Assembly (NCBI GenBank): GCA_900541335.1
Contig: UQJC01000024.1
Coordinates: forward strand, 1 to 29,799
Source of the DNA: an uncultured Prevotella sp.
GTDB taxonomy: Bacteria; Bacteroidota; Bacteroidia; Bacteroidales; Bacteroidaceae
Reading direction: 5' to 3'
Length of the DNA stretch: 29,799 bases
Positions 8,098 to 15,938 of the stretch are shown one piece after another (position 1 is the stretch's first letter; each line of letters opens with the position of its first letter). A model generated the notes under the pieces. The model ran no database searches, was not told the origin of the DNA, and worked only from the letters and a program-made list of their open reading frames with translations. A program made the translations under genes and the position numbers.

Positions 8098-10041
8098 ATG
8101 GAACTCGCAGAATTTCGTACCGAATTTATTGATGACTTGAGATTTAATGCGGATCATAATAGTACCGAACCAGAAACTCAATTCATCAACAAGATGCTCG
8201 AAAATCTTGAAGAGATTGGAGAGTTGAACGACCCGTACCCCATGTCTGTTGATATGAAGGGTAAGAGAGGGCGAAAGATGGCGTTTGATGCTTATGCTTA
8301 TGATGAGGCTGACGGTTCTCTCATATTGATTGCGAGCCAGTTCTCAAATATGCGTGACTCGATACCTACGTTAACCAAAACGCAGATAGACGAGATGTGC
8401 AAGTATATGGAGAATTTCATCGATGAAGCAGTCAATGGACATATCAGTGATTACTGTGACGACTCTGATAATGTGATCTGTCTGGCCAAAGAGTTCTCAA
8501 AGAAGATAGGCAAGGGTATGTTGAACACTGAGATAAGCCGTTTTAAGTTCTTCATCCTTTCAGACGCAGTGCTGAGTAAGCAGATTAAGACATTGAAGAA
8601 AGAAGACTTCTTGAATCGTCCTGTAGAAGTCTGTGTTTGGACGCTTGAACGAATTTTCCAGACCTTCGTTTCAAATTCAAGTGAGGTTATCCACATTGAT
8701 ACGAAGGACTTTGGTTGTGATGGTATCCAGTGTCTCAAAGCTGATTTAGGGGATACGACAGATTATGATGCGTATTTGGGCATCTTGCCAGGTCGTTTCC
8801 TGGCTGACATTTATTTGAAGTATGGTAGTAAATTGCTTCAGGGAAACGTTAGAGCCTTTCTGAGCGTGAGAGGAAAGGTCAATAAGGGTATCCGTGAGAC
8901 AATTATGAATAGACCAAGCAACTTCTTTACCTATAACAATGGTGTCGCGATAGTTGCACGTTCCGTTGCATTTTCCAGTGATGGAAAGATTACGCACTTT
9001 ACTGATCCGCAAATTATCAACGGTGGTCAGACTACAGCCTCATTGGCAAATGCCATTATCAAGAATGAGGCTAAGAAGGGCATGGATACGCTCTTCGTTC
9101 CGATGAAGTTGACTGTACTCAATGTGGAGGACGAAATGTCTGAGGAACAGATCGATAAATACAATGAGATTACGAAAACGATTTCGCAATGCGCTAATAG
9201 CCAAAATGCGGTGTCGGAGGCTGACTTTTTCTCAAACCATCCCTTCCATGTGATGATGGAGGAACTTTCGTCAAAGGTGATGGCACCACCAGTAGACGGA
9301 AATCCGTATCAGACAACGTGGTATTACGAGCGTTCGCGCGGTAAATGGGAACAGGAACAGATGAAGATGACCGTGGCGAAACGCAAACAGTATTGTGCGA
9401 TGCATCCTAAATCGCAAGTAATCAAGAAAGAGAAGTTGGCAAAGTGCCTGAATGCAATTTACATGAATCCTCATCAGGTTTGCCAAAGCTCTGCTATCAA
9501 CTTCAGTAAGTTTGCTGAAACGATTGAGAATATATACAACAACTCGCGAGACTCCATCAACGAAGAGTTCTTCAAGAAAGGGGTTTGCTCTGTTATACTC
9601 TTTGATCAGTTAGATAAGCTTATCGGTAAAGCTGAATGGTATCCGAAGGGGGGTAATAAGGCTCAGATAGTTCCCTACACGATATCTAAATTGATGACTT
9701 TGCTTCCGAAGGGGAAGGATTTGGATTGGCGTTTAATTTGGCAGAAGCAACGTATTTGGCCAGAGTTGGCTGAAGAACTGAATCGACTTGCCTATTTTAC
9801 GCATAAGTACCTTGAACGTGAGGCTAAGGGTGGCTTGGTTCGTTCTTTGTCTAGAGTAGCTTCTACTTGGAACAACTTCCAAAGCGAAGCGTATGAGTTT
9901 TCACAAGAATTCGTTGATAGCTTGGTTTCGATAAATCAACGTAAAGCGGATGAGGGGGCTGCTCGCCGTGAACATAGGTTTAACAGCCAAATAGATAATG
10001 CAGTTGAAGTGTTCAATCTTGGTTCTACTTACTTGGATTGA
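8098..10041 (+). CDS. AIPR-domain protein (abortive-infection phage resistance family)
   Basis: The 647-residue protein contains the AIPR signature between about residues 270 and 320, including NFFTYNNGVAIVA and DPQIINGGQTTASL. The N-terminal 200 residues are acidic and resemble the variable N-terminal part of this family. It starts 2 bases after the nuclease stop, so it is surely co-transcribed. AIPR proteins were named for abortive-infection phage resistance and also occur as parts of Z1/GHKL/methylase clusters. Their biochemical activity is not settled, and a sensor or effector role is only inferred here. The C-terminal 44 bases are overlapped in another frame by a small ORF. Confidence 0.9.
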   Translation: MELAEFRTEFIDDLRFNADHNSTEPETQFINKMLENLEEIGELNDPYPMSVDMKGKRGRKMAFDAYAYDEADGSLILIASQFSNMRDSIPTLTKTQIDEMCKYMENFIDEAVNGHISDYCDDSDNVICLAKEFSKKIGKGMLNTEISRFKFFILSDAVLSKQIKTLKKEDFLNRPVEVCVWTLERIFQTFVSNSSEVIHIDTKDFGCDGIQCLKADLGDTTDYDAYLGILPGRFLADIYLKYGSKLLQGNVRAFLSVRGKVNKGIRETIMNRPSNFFTYNNGVAIVARSVAFSSDGKITHFTDPQIINGGQTTASLANAIIKNEAKKGMDTLFVPMKLTVLNVEDEMSEEQIDKYNEITKTISQCANSQNAVSEADFFSNHPFHVMMEELSSKVMAPPVDGNPYQTTWYYERSRGKWEQEQMKMTVAKRKQYCAMHPKSQVIKKEKLAKCLNAIYMNPHQVCQSSAINFSKFAETIENIYNNSRDSINEEFFKKGVCSVILFDQLDKLIGKAEWYPKGGNKAQIVPYTISKLMTLLPKGKDLDWRLIWQKQRIWPELAEELNRLAYFTHKYLEREAKGGLVRSLSRVASTWNNFQSEAYEFSQEFVDSLVSINQRKADEGAARREHRFNSQIDNAVEVFNLGSTYLD

Positions 10042-10213
10042 AGTTTATTCGCAACTCTCTAATGAGAATATTTTGTCGTGGGGTGAATTGGACTTCATCC
10101 AAGGAATAGCTAAATACATTGCTACGGGGCATCTTCCTTCCTCAGCTCAATGTAAGAGGTTGATGAAGATTATTTCAAAAGCTGAGGACTACGGATATAT
10201 TCTGCCAGAATAA
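9998..10213 (+). CDS. Small hypothetical protein at the end of the defence operon
   Basis: A 71-codon ORF begins with ATG inside the 3' end of the AIPR gene (44-base overlap, +1 frame) and extends 172 bases beyond its stop. TTG at 10004 or 10019 could also be the start. The first 20 residues, which overlap the AIPR frame, look random. The last 45 or so (starting near SWGELDFIQGIAKY) look like a genuine compact helical domain with a conserved-looking tryptophan and alternating hydrophobic positions. I do not recognise a named family. Position and strand suggest co-translation with AIPR, possibly as an accessory or regulatory subunit. Confidence 0.55.
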   Translation: MQLKCSILVLLTWIEVYSQLSNENILSWGELDFIQGIAKYIATGHLPSSAQCKRLMKIISKAEDYGYILPE

Positions 10214-10287
10214 ACTTTTATCAGTTGGAAACCGTTTGCAGATTGAATCACTTTTTCGTATATCAGAAAAAGATAATTTATACTCCC

Positions 10288-10352
10288 TCTTCTACGCAAA
10301 ATCGGGATAAGAGTCCTTTGTAAGGGTTCTTATCCCGATTTTGCGTAGAAGA
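10288..10352. terminator. Long palindromic hairpin closing the defence operon
   Basis: The left arm starts TCTTCTACGCAAAATCGGG and the right arm is its reverse complement. Twenty-five bases pair perfectly, then two G-T wobbles and four more pairs lead to a 3-base loop (TGT). It lies 75 bases after the last defence ORF and before a convergent minus-strand remnant, as expected of a bidirectional terminator. There is no T-tract on either side, so a factor-independent mechanism is not assured. Confidence 0.6.
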
Positions 10353-10413
10353 AGTTGTGTGATGAGGTTACAATGAAAGATGGGGGCGCGAAGAAGGAAG
10401 GGGAGGCGGCTTG

Positions 10414-11151
10414 TTAGTGGGACGTAGCTCGGAAACTACGGATGCGTTGCCAGATGTTCTTCTTCAGACATTCGCTGTAGAGCCAGGGCTCGACACCGTG
10501 GTAGTCGCCTACGTTGAGGACATTGAGAATGTTGGGAAGTTGGGAGCTATCGAAGCCGTGGAGTACAAGTACTTGGTGAGTTGGGTCGAGCGTGACGGTG
10601 AGGGTGTCGTAAAGATGCGCAGGGGTGGAGTCGGTGCGCCAATTGACTGGATTGATACACATGACATTGGGAGCGCTTACAATGGGTTTGATGTAGGGAA
10701 CGGACGAAACGGTGTTGTAGCAGATGGCGACTCCTGTGTCGGTGGTATCTTGGACGGGACGTGTCCACGGAGCTTGTTTGACATCGTCGGGGGTGACTTT
10801 GTGCCCGAGTACATAGGCGGCTACAAGGCGTTGACGCTCGGCGGGTGTCAGCCGCTTGAGCAATTCGACTACGGATTTGCCACCTTGGCTGAAGCTCGCG
10901 AGGATGAACGGACGACCTTGGTTGTAGACACGGAGAAAATGGGCAAAAGCGGCTTGGATGTTGCGGAAGGATACGGAGAAGTAGCGGTGTGCGATGGTGT
11001 CTTCGTTGAGTGTAGCCCAGGTGTTGAGGGTGATGTGGCGATAATGGGGGGGACGATATGCTGGTGCGGCTGTGAGAATATGGGCAAAAAAATCCCTCGA
11101 ATGGGCACGGGCTGCGCATTCGAGGGAGGATGATTTGTTGGGGGGAAGTGC
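10414..11151 (-). pseudogene. DUF3089-family hydrolase remnant, N-terminus missing
   Basis: The minus-strand frame running from directly behind the ompH stop codon (TAA at 11152-11154) to a stop at 10414 encodes a protein resembling DUF3089 alpha/beta hydrolase-like proteins of Bacteroidales. Recognisable parts are RPPHYRHITLNTW, GRPFILASFSQGG (the nucleophile-elbow-like serine), AYVLGHKVTPDDV, DTGVAICYNTV and the C-terminal VGDYHGVEPWLY. The C-terminus looks complete. The N-terminal part (first strand and roughly 100 residues) is absent: the frame meets the ompH stop, with no ATG, GTG or TTG before TTG 10863. A deletion that removed the gene start and fused the rest behind ompH is the simplest explanation. 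The retained serine, reading frame and C-terminus suggest a recent event, or expression by reinitiation or readthrough. Confidence 0.7.
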
Positions 11152-11697
11152 TTACTTCTTAGGAGTAGCGGGCTTGGCAGCAGCTGCGGTGATGCCGAGC
11201 TTCTTCATTACTTGGTCGGTCACGTCGGTGCTGAGAGTTTCATTGATTACGATGCCGGCAGTCTGTGACGCGTTCTTATCGATGATGTATACGAAGCCAC
11301 CTTCTTGTGCCACGGCATTTACAGCGTTCATTACCTTCTGGGTGAGGGGCTGCATCTTTTCAGCTTGTGCCTTTTGCAGGTTGGTTTCGTTGTCTTGGTT
11401 AGCCTGCTGGAGGCGCTGGTACATATCTTGGAGTTCCTGCTGGTGGCGTTCGCGGATGTTAGCGGGAGTAGCGTCGGTATCTTCCTTCTGATACTTTTCT
11501 GCCTTAGCTTGGAGTTCTTTTTGCATGCCTTCCAATTCAGCCTGGTATTTCTTGAAGAGGCCTTCGAGCTCGGTCTGAGCAGCCTTTACTTCGGGCATAG
11601 CCTGCATGATGGAGGTGTAATCGAAATGTGCGAACTTTTGAGCGAACATGCTCATCGGTGCAATGAAGAGCACCAGCAAAAGAATTTTCTTGAACAT
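11152..11697 (-). CDS. ompH: OmpH/Skp-family periplasmic chaperone (second copy)
   Basis: This periplasmic chaperone is thought to hold unfolded outer-membrane proteins for BamA. Residues 1-19 are a signal peptide (MFKKILLLVLFIAPMSMFA). The mature part begins QKFAHFDY and has a long charged, glutamine-rich helical region (about 40-115), the coiled tentacle of Skp. The Skp C-terminal strand region GGFVYIIDKN follows at about 133-142, and the protein ends in an Ala/Lys/Pro tail. The length of 181 residues is normal. It lies downstream of its paralogue and bamA, as in other Bacteroidales. It also has its own promoter-like site inside the end of the upstream copy, so it may be transcribed separately. 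Confidence 0.93.
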   Translation of the reverse strand: MFKKILLLVLFIAPMSMFAQKFAHFDYTSIMQAMPEVKAAQTELEGLFKKYQAELEGMQKELQAKAEKYQKEDTDATPANIRERHQQELQDMYQRLQQANQDNETNLQKAQAEKMQPLTQKVMNAVNAVAQEGGFVYIIDKNASQTAGIVINETLSTDVTDQVMKKLGITAAAAKPATPKK

Positions 11698-11860
11698 AGT
11701 CTTGTATTGCTTATTGTGATTATACGTGGGAGAAAACCGTAGGAGCTACTGCCTGCCAGAATCGGGGAGTCCCGAAGTGGGGAGGTGAGGGCAGAATGAG
11801 GTTTCCCGTTGCGGTTGGAGAGGGCCTTAATCGTATTATTATCAGCGATTTTAGCGGCGG

Positions 11861-11891
11861 CAAAGGTATGGGAATTAATTGGAATAACCAA
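11861..11891 (-). promoter_or_regulatory. Promoter of the downstream ompH copy
   Basis: TTGG (11888-11891), 19 bases, then TACCTTTG (11861-11868) on the minus strand match the Bacteroidetes promoter exactly. The -33 box lies inside the last codons of the upstream ompH. The resulting leader would be about 155 bases and contains a small GGGGAGTCCCG-type hairpin near 11763-11775. Confidence 0.7.
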
Positions 11892-12387
11892 GTTTTGCCA
11901 ATACTTCGTTGCTGATGTCGATAGAGGGGGAGGCGAAGATGATTCCGTTGTCAGAGGCTCGGTCGAGAATGAGTTGGAAGCCTTTGGTGGTGGCAATGCC
12001 TTTGATGGCATTGTAGATTTCATCCTGAATGGGCTCTACGAGGCTTTGACGCTTCTTGTAGAGTTCGCCTTCGGGGCCGAAGTATTTCTTCTTCAGATCT
12101 GCTGCTTCCTTTTCTTTGGCAACGATGGCCTGTTCGCGTTCTTTCTTTTGCGCTTCGCTGAGGAAGACGCTTTCGTTTTGATAATTCTTATAGAGAGTCT
12201 CAGCGGCTTTGTTGAGTGCTTCGACTTCAGCTTGCCAAGCTTTGGAGGTTTGGTTGAGCTGTTCGTTTGCACGTTCGTAGGCTGGAATGTTGCTGAGGAT
12301 GTATTCCATATCTACCAGCGCAAACTTCTGTGCTTGTGCCTGAAAGGCTGCACAACTGAGGAGAAGGAGAAATAGAATCTTTTTCAT
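11875..12387 (-). CDS. ompH: OmpH/Skp-family periplasmic chaperone (first copy)
   Basis: From ATG 12387 the 170-residue protein starts with a signal peptide (MKKILFLLLLSCAAFQAQA). The mature start QKFALVDMEYILSNIP is typical of Bacteroidetes OmpH. A helical charged segment follows (about 40-110), then KGFQLILDRASDNGIIF, the Skp core strand. The frame is open further upstream, but this ATG followed by a clear signal peptide decides the start. It lies 80 bases after bamA in the same direction, so BamA and its chaperone are probably co-expressed. Having two tandem ompH genes next to bamA is the usual arrangement in Porphyromonas and relatives. Confidence 0.93.
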   Translation of the reverse strand: MKKILFLLLLSCAAFQAQAQKFALVDMEYILSNIPAYERANEQLNQTSKAWQAEVEALNKAAETLYKNYQNESVFLSEAQKKEREQAIVAKEKEAADLKKKYFGPEGELYKKRQSLVEPIQDEIYNAIKGIATTKGFQLILDRASDNGIIFASPSIDISNEVLAKLGYSN

Positions 12388-12406
12388 ACGGAGAAAGGGG
12401 ATTAGG

Positions 12407-12456
12407 GCAAGGGGAAGGACTGTATTCCCAAAATGGGAAACGGGCTTTCCCCTTGC
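12407..12456. other. Nested hairpin between bamA and ompH
   Basis: GCAAGGGGAA (12407-12416) pairs with TTCCCCTTGC (12447-12456), extended by a wobble and a G-C pair. Inside it TTCCCA (12425-12430) pairs with TGGGAA (12434-12439) around an AAA loop. It could attenuate transcription or protect transcript ends between bamA and ompH. No T-tract follows it on the minus strand. Confidence 0.45.
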
Positions 12457-12467
12457 ACCGATGAGGA

Positions 12468-15089
12468 TTAAAATTCCTGACCGATGATGAAGTGGAACTG
12501 ACCACCACCTGCCTTTTGGCCGTTGACGTATTTCTGGAAACCATAGGCCCAGTCGATACCCATCAGACCGACCATGGGGAGGAGAATACGTACACCGACA
12601 CCGGCTGAACGCTTCATGTTGAAGGGGTTGAACTTTTTGACATCGTGCCAAGCGTTACCGCCTTCGAGGAAGGCTAGAGCGTAGACGGAGGTAGAGGATT
12701 CGAGCATCAACGGATAGCGCAATTCGAGGGTCATGCGGCTGTAGGCGTAAGCGTTGCTGGTGGCATTACCGGCGAGTGAACCGTTGTCGTAACCGCGCAG
12801 ACCGATGGTCTCGGTTGCGTAGCCGGAGGAGTAGCCTGACATACCGTCACCACCGACGTAGTAAGTTTCGAAGGGGGACTTCTTATGACGGTCGTAAGCA
12901 CCGAGAAGACCAAACTCAACGCGTGTCATCAACACGGGAGCTTTGACTGCGCCGGTGAGGGCGGTGAAGTTGCGGAATTTGAATTTCCACTTGTGGTATT
13001 CAATCCAGCGGTACTTCTCTTGTGTTTCCTTCTGGTAGCGTGCGCTTTGCGGGTTGGTTGCCAGATTTTTGTAATCCTTGCCGTCCCACAGTGAGTAGGG
13101 AGGAGTGGCGGTGACTTGGAATAAGAATTCCGAACCGCGACGCGGATAGAAGGGATGGTCGGTCGAGTTGCGTTGCAGCGAAAGCGAGAGGTTGATGTTG
13201 TTGCAATTACCGTCCTGAATGAGGAAGTAATTCCAAGACTTCAACATGTAGCGCACGTACGAGAGCTCTGCCATGAAGGTAAAGTAATCGTCGGGCCAGC
13301 GCAAACGCTTACCAAAACCTAAACTTGCACTGAACATCTTCACATACTTGTCGGGGTCGTAGGCATCCGTATAATAGTTGGAGTTGGAGCCCGTACCGTA
13401 CATGTAGTTGTAGAAGTTGTTGTAGTAGTTTTGGTTGATGAAGTTGGAGTTCATGTCGCTCTGCTTGGAGTAAGCAATGGAGAACGACAACTGGTTAGGA
13501 CGCTTGCCTCCCAGCCAGGGCTCGAGGAAGGAGAGTCCGTAGTTTTGGTAGTAAGTACCGTTGGTTTGTACTTGGAGCGAAAGGGTCTGACCATCGCCCT
13601 GAGGCAGGAAGCCTGCGCGCTTGTAGCCCTTGTTGAAGAGGCTCTGGATGGAAAAGTTGGTAAACTTCAAACCGACGCGGCCGACAATACCTGTCTGTCC
13701 CCAACCGGCTGAAAGCTCAATCTGGTCACCTCCCTTGGTGGTGAGCGGATAGGTCATATCGACGGTACCGGTCACGGGGTCGGGTTTGATTTGCTGGAAG
13801 ATCTCGCTCTGCAGGGCTTCGGGGTCGAACTGATTCATCTGAGCCAGGTCTTGCAACGAACGCTTGATGCTCTCCATGGAGAAGAGGTCGCCCGGCTTGG
13901 TGCGGAGTTCGCGACGAATCACATTTTCATAAACGCGGTCGTTGCCGGCAATGCGTACGTGGTTGAACGTGGCTTGCTGACCTTCGCGAATGCGCATTTC
14001 GAGGTCGATGGAGTCGCCGTCTACATTGATTTCGATGGGGTCGAGGTTGTAGAATACGTAACCATTGTTGTAGTAGAGGTTACCGATAGCGTCTTCGTCT
14101 TGGTGGAGTCGTTCGTTGAGCTGAGTCTGGTTGTAAACGTCGCCCTTCTTCATCTGCAACAGATGTTGCAAGAGGTCAGAGTTATACACAGTATTTCCCA
14201 CCCACGAAATGTTGCGGAGATAATATTTGGTGCCTTCGTAGAGGTCGATGTGCACGTTGACGTGCTTGTCGTCTACGGTTTCCACGCTGTCGTGTTTGAT
14301 TACGGCATCACGGTAGCCCCAGGAATTCAGTTTGTCAATGAGGAATCCCTTATCTTCTTCGTATTTTTCGGGAAGGAACTTTTTGGAGCGGAAGATGTTG
14401 ACGAAACTCTTCTCGTGCGTTTTTTTCATCGCCTTTTTCAGCTTGCGCACGTGTTTGGGGTCAGCACCAGTAATGAAAATCTTGTGGACCTTGATCTTTT
14501 CGTTCTTGTGAATATTGATGTCGAGGAGTACGCGGTTGTCGCCTACGACGTCCTCACGCTGTACGATGTCGACCTCACAGTTCTTGAAGCCCTTCTCTTC
14601 GAAGTGACGCTTGATGTAGAGTTTGGCGCGGTCGATGTAGTCTTGGTTAATCTGGCTACCAGGTTGTAGACCGATGATTTTTTCACAGTCTTCGCGTTCC
14701 GACTTCTTCACGCCGGTGTATTTGATGCTGGAAATACGGGGGAGTGGTGTCAGCTTGATGCGCAGATAAATCTTGTTGCCTACAATGCTGTCGGCAACAA
14801 TCTGTACGTCGGATACCAACTTCTGATCCCAGTAGCGACGCACGGCTTCGCTGATGTCCGTTCCCGGAATCTCATAGACCTGTCCGACATTGAGCCCAGA
14901 GAGGTTGAGGAGCATCTGGTCGTCGTATCCCTTGATACCTTCGACAGTCAGTCCGCCGAGTTCGTAACGCTGACGGTTTGCCGTGTAGTTGATATCGGGT
15001 TCCACACGAGTGGTGTGATCCAGTTGCGCCTGGAGTCCCAAGGAAGTGTATGAAGTAATCAGGAGAAGCAGAATGCGGTAAATCTTCAT
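12468..15089 (-). CDS. bamA: Outer membrane protein assembly factor BamA
   Basis: BamA is the central Omp85 subunit that inserts beta-barrel proteins into the outer membrane. The 873-residue protein begins with a signal peptide (about residues 1-22, ending LGLQAQ). It has POTRA repeats to about residue 420, including YELGGLTVEGIKGYD, ISSIKYTGVKKSE, KVHKIFITG, YYLRNISWVGN and ATFNHVRIAGND, which are five POTRA-like starts. The C-terminal Omp85 barrel follows, with the plug-loop-type sequence GGDGMSGYSSGY, and it ends in a terminal phenylalanine (FHFIIGQEF) as barrel proteins do. It lies between uppS (88 bases upstream) and ompH, the same order as in Porphyromonas gingivalis. It should be essential. 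Confidence 0.97.
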   Translation of the reverse strand: MKIYRILLLLITSYTSLGLQAQLDHTTRVEPDINYTANRQRYELGGLTVEGIKGYDDQMLLNLSGLNVGQVYEIPGTDISEAVRRYWDQKLVSDVQIVADSIVGNKIYLRIKLTPLPRISSIKYTGVKKSEREDCEKIIGLQPGSQINQDYIDRAKLYIKRHFEEKGFKNCEVDIVQREDVVGDNRVLLDINIHKNEKIKVHKIFITGADPKHVRKLKKAMKKTHEKSFVNIFRSKKFLPEKYEEDKGFLIDKLNSWGYRDAVIKHDSVETVDDKHVNVHIDLYEGTKYYLRNISWVGNTVYNSDLLQHLLQMKKGDVYNQTQLNERLHQDEDAIGNLYYNNGYVFYNLDPIEINVDGDSIDLEMRIREGQQATFNHVRIAGNDRVYENVIRRELRTKPGDLFSMESIKRSLQDLAQMNQFDPEALQSEIFQQIKPDPVTGTVDMTYPLTTKGGDQIELSAGWGQTGIVGRVGLKFTNFSIQSLFNKGYKRAGFLPQGDGQTLSLQVQTNGTYYQNYGLSFLEPWLGGKRPNQLSFSIAYSKQSDMNSNFINQNYYNNFYNYMYGTGSNSNYYTDAYDPDKYVKMFSASLGFGKRLRWPDDYFTFMAELSYVRYMLKSWNYFLIQDGNCNNINLSLSLQRNSTDHPFYPRRGSEFLFQVTATPPYSLWDGKDYKNLATNPQSARYQKETQEKYRWIEYHKWKFKFRNFTALTGAVKAPVLMTRVEFGLLGAYDRHKKSPFETYYVGGDGMSGYSSGYATETIGLRGYDNGSLAGNATSNAYAYSRMTLELRYPLMLESSTSVYALAFLEGGNAWHDVKKFNPFNMKRSAGVGVRILLPMVGLMGIDWAYGFQKYVNGQKAGGGQFHFIIGQEF

Positions 15090-15177
15090 TTGCTGTTAGA
15101 ATAGTTTAGGGAGCAGAGGGGCAAGTCGTCGGAGGAATCCGCGTGTTTGCTCCGGGAAAGGTTGTTGGATGGGTTGG

Positions 15178-15915
15178 TTACGCTTCGTTTGGTTCGGTGA
15201 CCTGTTCGCTGGTCTTTCCGTAGCGTCGTTCGCGCTGTTGGAACCATTCGATGGCACGCACGAGGTCTGCCTCATGGAAATCGGGCCAGAATGTGTCGCA
15301 GAAGTAAAGCTCCGTATAGGCACACTGCCAGAGCAGGTAGTTGCTGAGGCGTACTTCACCGCCCGTGCGAATCAGCAAATCGGGGTCGGGCATGAAGTTT
15401 GTTGCCAGGTGTTGGGCTATGCAGTCTTCGGTAATCTCATTGGGCTGAAGTTTACCTGTTGCTACTTCTTTGGCCATGTGATGCATTGCTTCGGTAATTT
15501 CCCAACGCGAACTGTAGCTGAGGGCAATGACCATGGTCATGCCAGTATTGACAGCCGTGCGTTGTTCGAGTCCGAGAATGGAATCGCGTACGATCTGAGG
15601 TACGCGGCTCAAGTCACCGATGATACGCAGGCGCACGTTGTTCTTCATGAACAACTCTTCTTCGAGCGACGTGAGGATGAGTGACATCAAGGCGGCCACC
15701 TCGTCGGCAGGTCGGTTCCAGTTTTCAGTCGAGAACGTATAGAGGGTTAAGAACTTAACGCCGAGATTGGAGCATGCCGTTGTGATTTCGCGTACAGCCA
15801 CAACGCCTTGCTGGTGTCCCATGCTACGGTTGAGTCCGCGAGCTTTTGCCCAGCGTCCGTTACCATCCATGATGATGGCAATGTGTTCAGGTATTCTGGA
15901 TGAGTCCATTTGCAT
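15178..15915 (-). CDS. uppS: Isoprenyl transferase (undecaprenyl diphosphate synthase)
   Basis: This cytoplasmic enzyme condenses isopentenyl diphosphate with farnesyl diphosphate to make the C55 lipid carrier for cell wall and O-antigen synthesis. The hallmark is HIAIIMDGNGRWAKARG near the N-terminus, with the catalytic aspartate in MDGNGRW. It is followed by LTLYTFSTENWNRP, PDPDLLIRTGGEVRLSN and a terminal region with TFWPDF, all cis-prenyltransferase motifs. I start at ATG 15915 (MQMDSSRIP, 245 residues). The frame continues to ATG 15963, but that would overlap the upstream barrel gene by 25 bases and add residues not seen in the family. ATG 15909 is equally possible. Confidence 0.95.
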   Translation of the reverse strand: MQMDSSRIPEHIAIIMDGNGRWAKARGLNRSMGHQQGVVAVREITTACSNLGVKFLTLYTFSTENWNRPADEVAALMSLILTSLEEELFMKNNVRLRIIGDLSRVPQIVRDSILGLEQRTAVNTGMTMVIALSYSSRWEITEAMHHMAKEVATGKLQPNEITEDCIAQHLATNFMPDPDLLIRTGGEVRLSNYLLWQCAYTELYFCDTFWPDFHEADLVRAIEWFQQRERRYGKTSEQVTEPNEA

Positions 15916-15938
15916 AAAGGAGTGTAAAGGAGTACAGA

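Noticed and set aside
9998..10041. Small ORF as the frameshifted true C-terminus of AIPR
   Set aside because: The AIPR C-terminus looks complete and the small frame has a TAG just before its ATG. A sequencing frameshift is still possible but less simple.
10547..11119. Minus-strand 190-codon ORF in the alternative frame as the missing DUF3089 N-terminus
   Set aside because: Its composition is Arg/Ser/Pro/His-rich with no DUF3089-like segment, and the true frame is open in parallel.
10411..11133. Plus-strand 240-codon ORF rich in Gly and Val
   Set aside because: It is the antisense shadow of the DUF3089 remnant, which has clear family motifs on the minus strand.
13791..14669. 292-codon plus-strand ORF
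   Set aside because: It is antisense to bamA, whose POTRA motifs and signal peptide are unambiguous.
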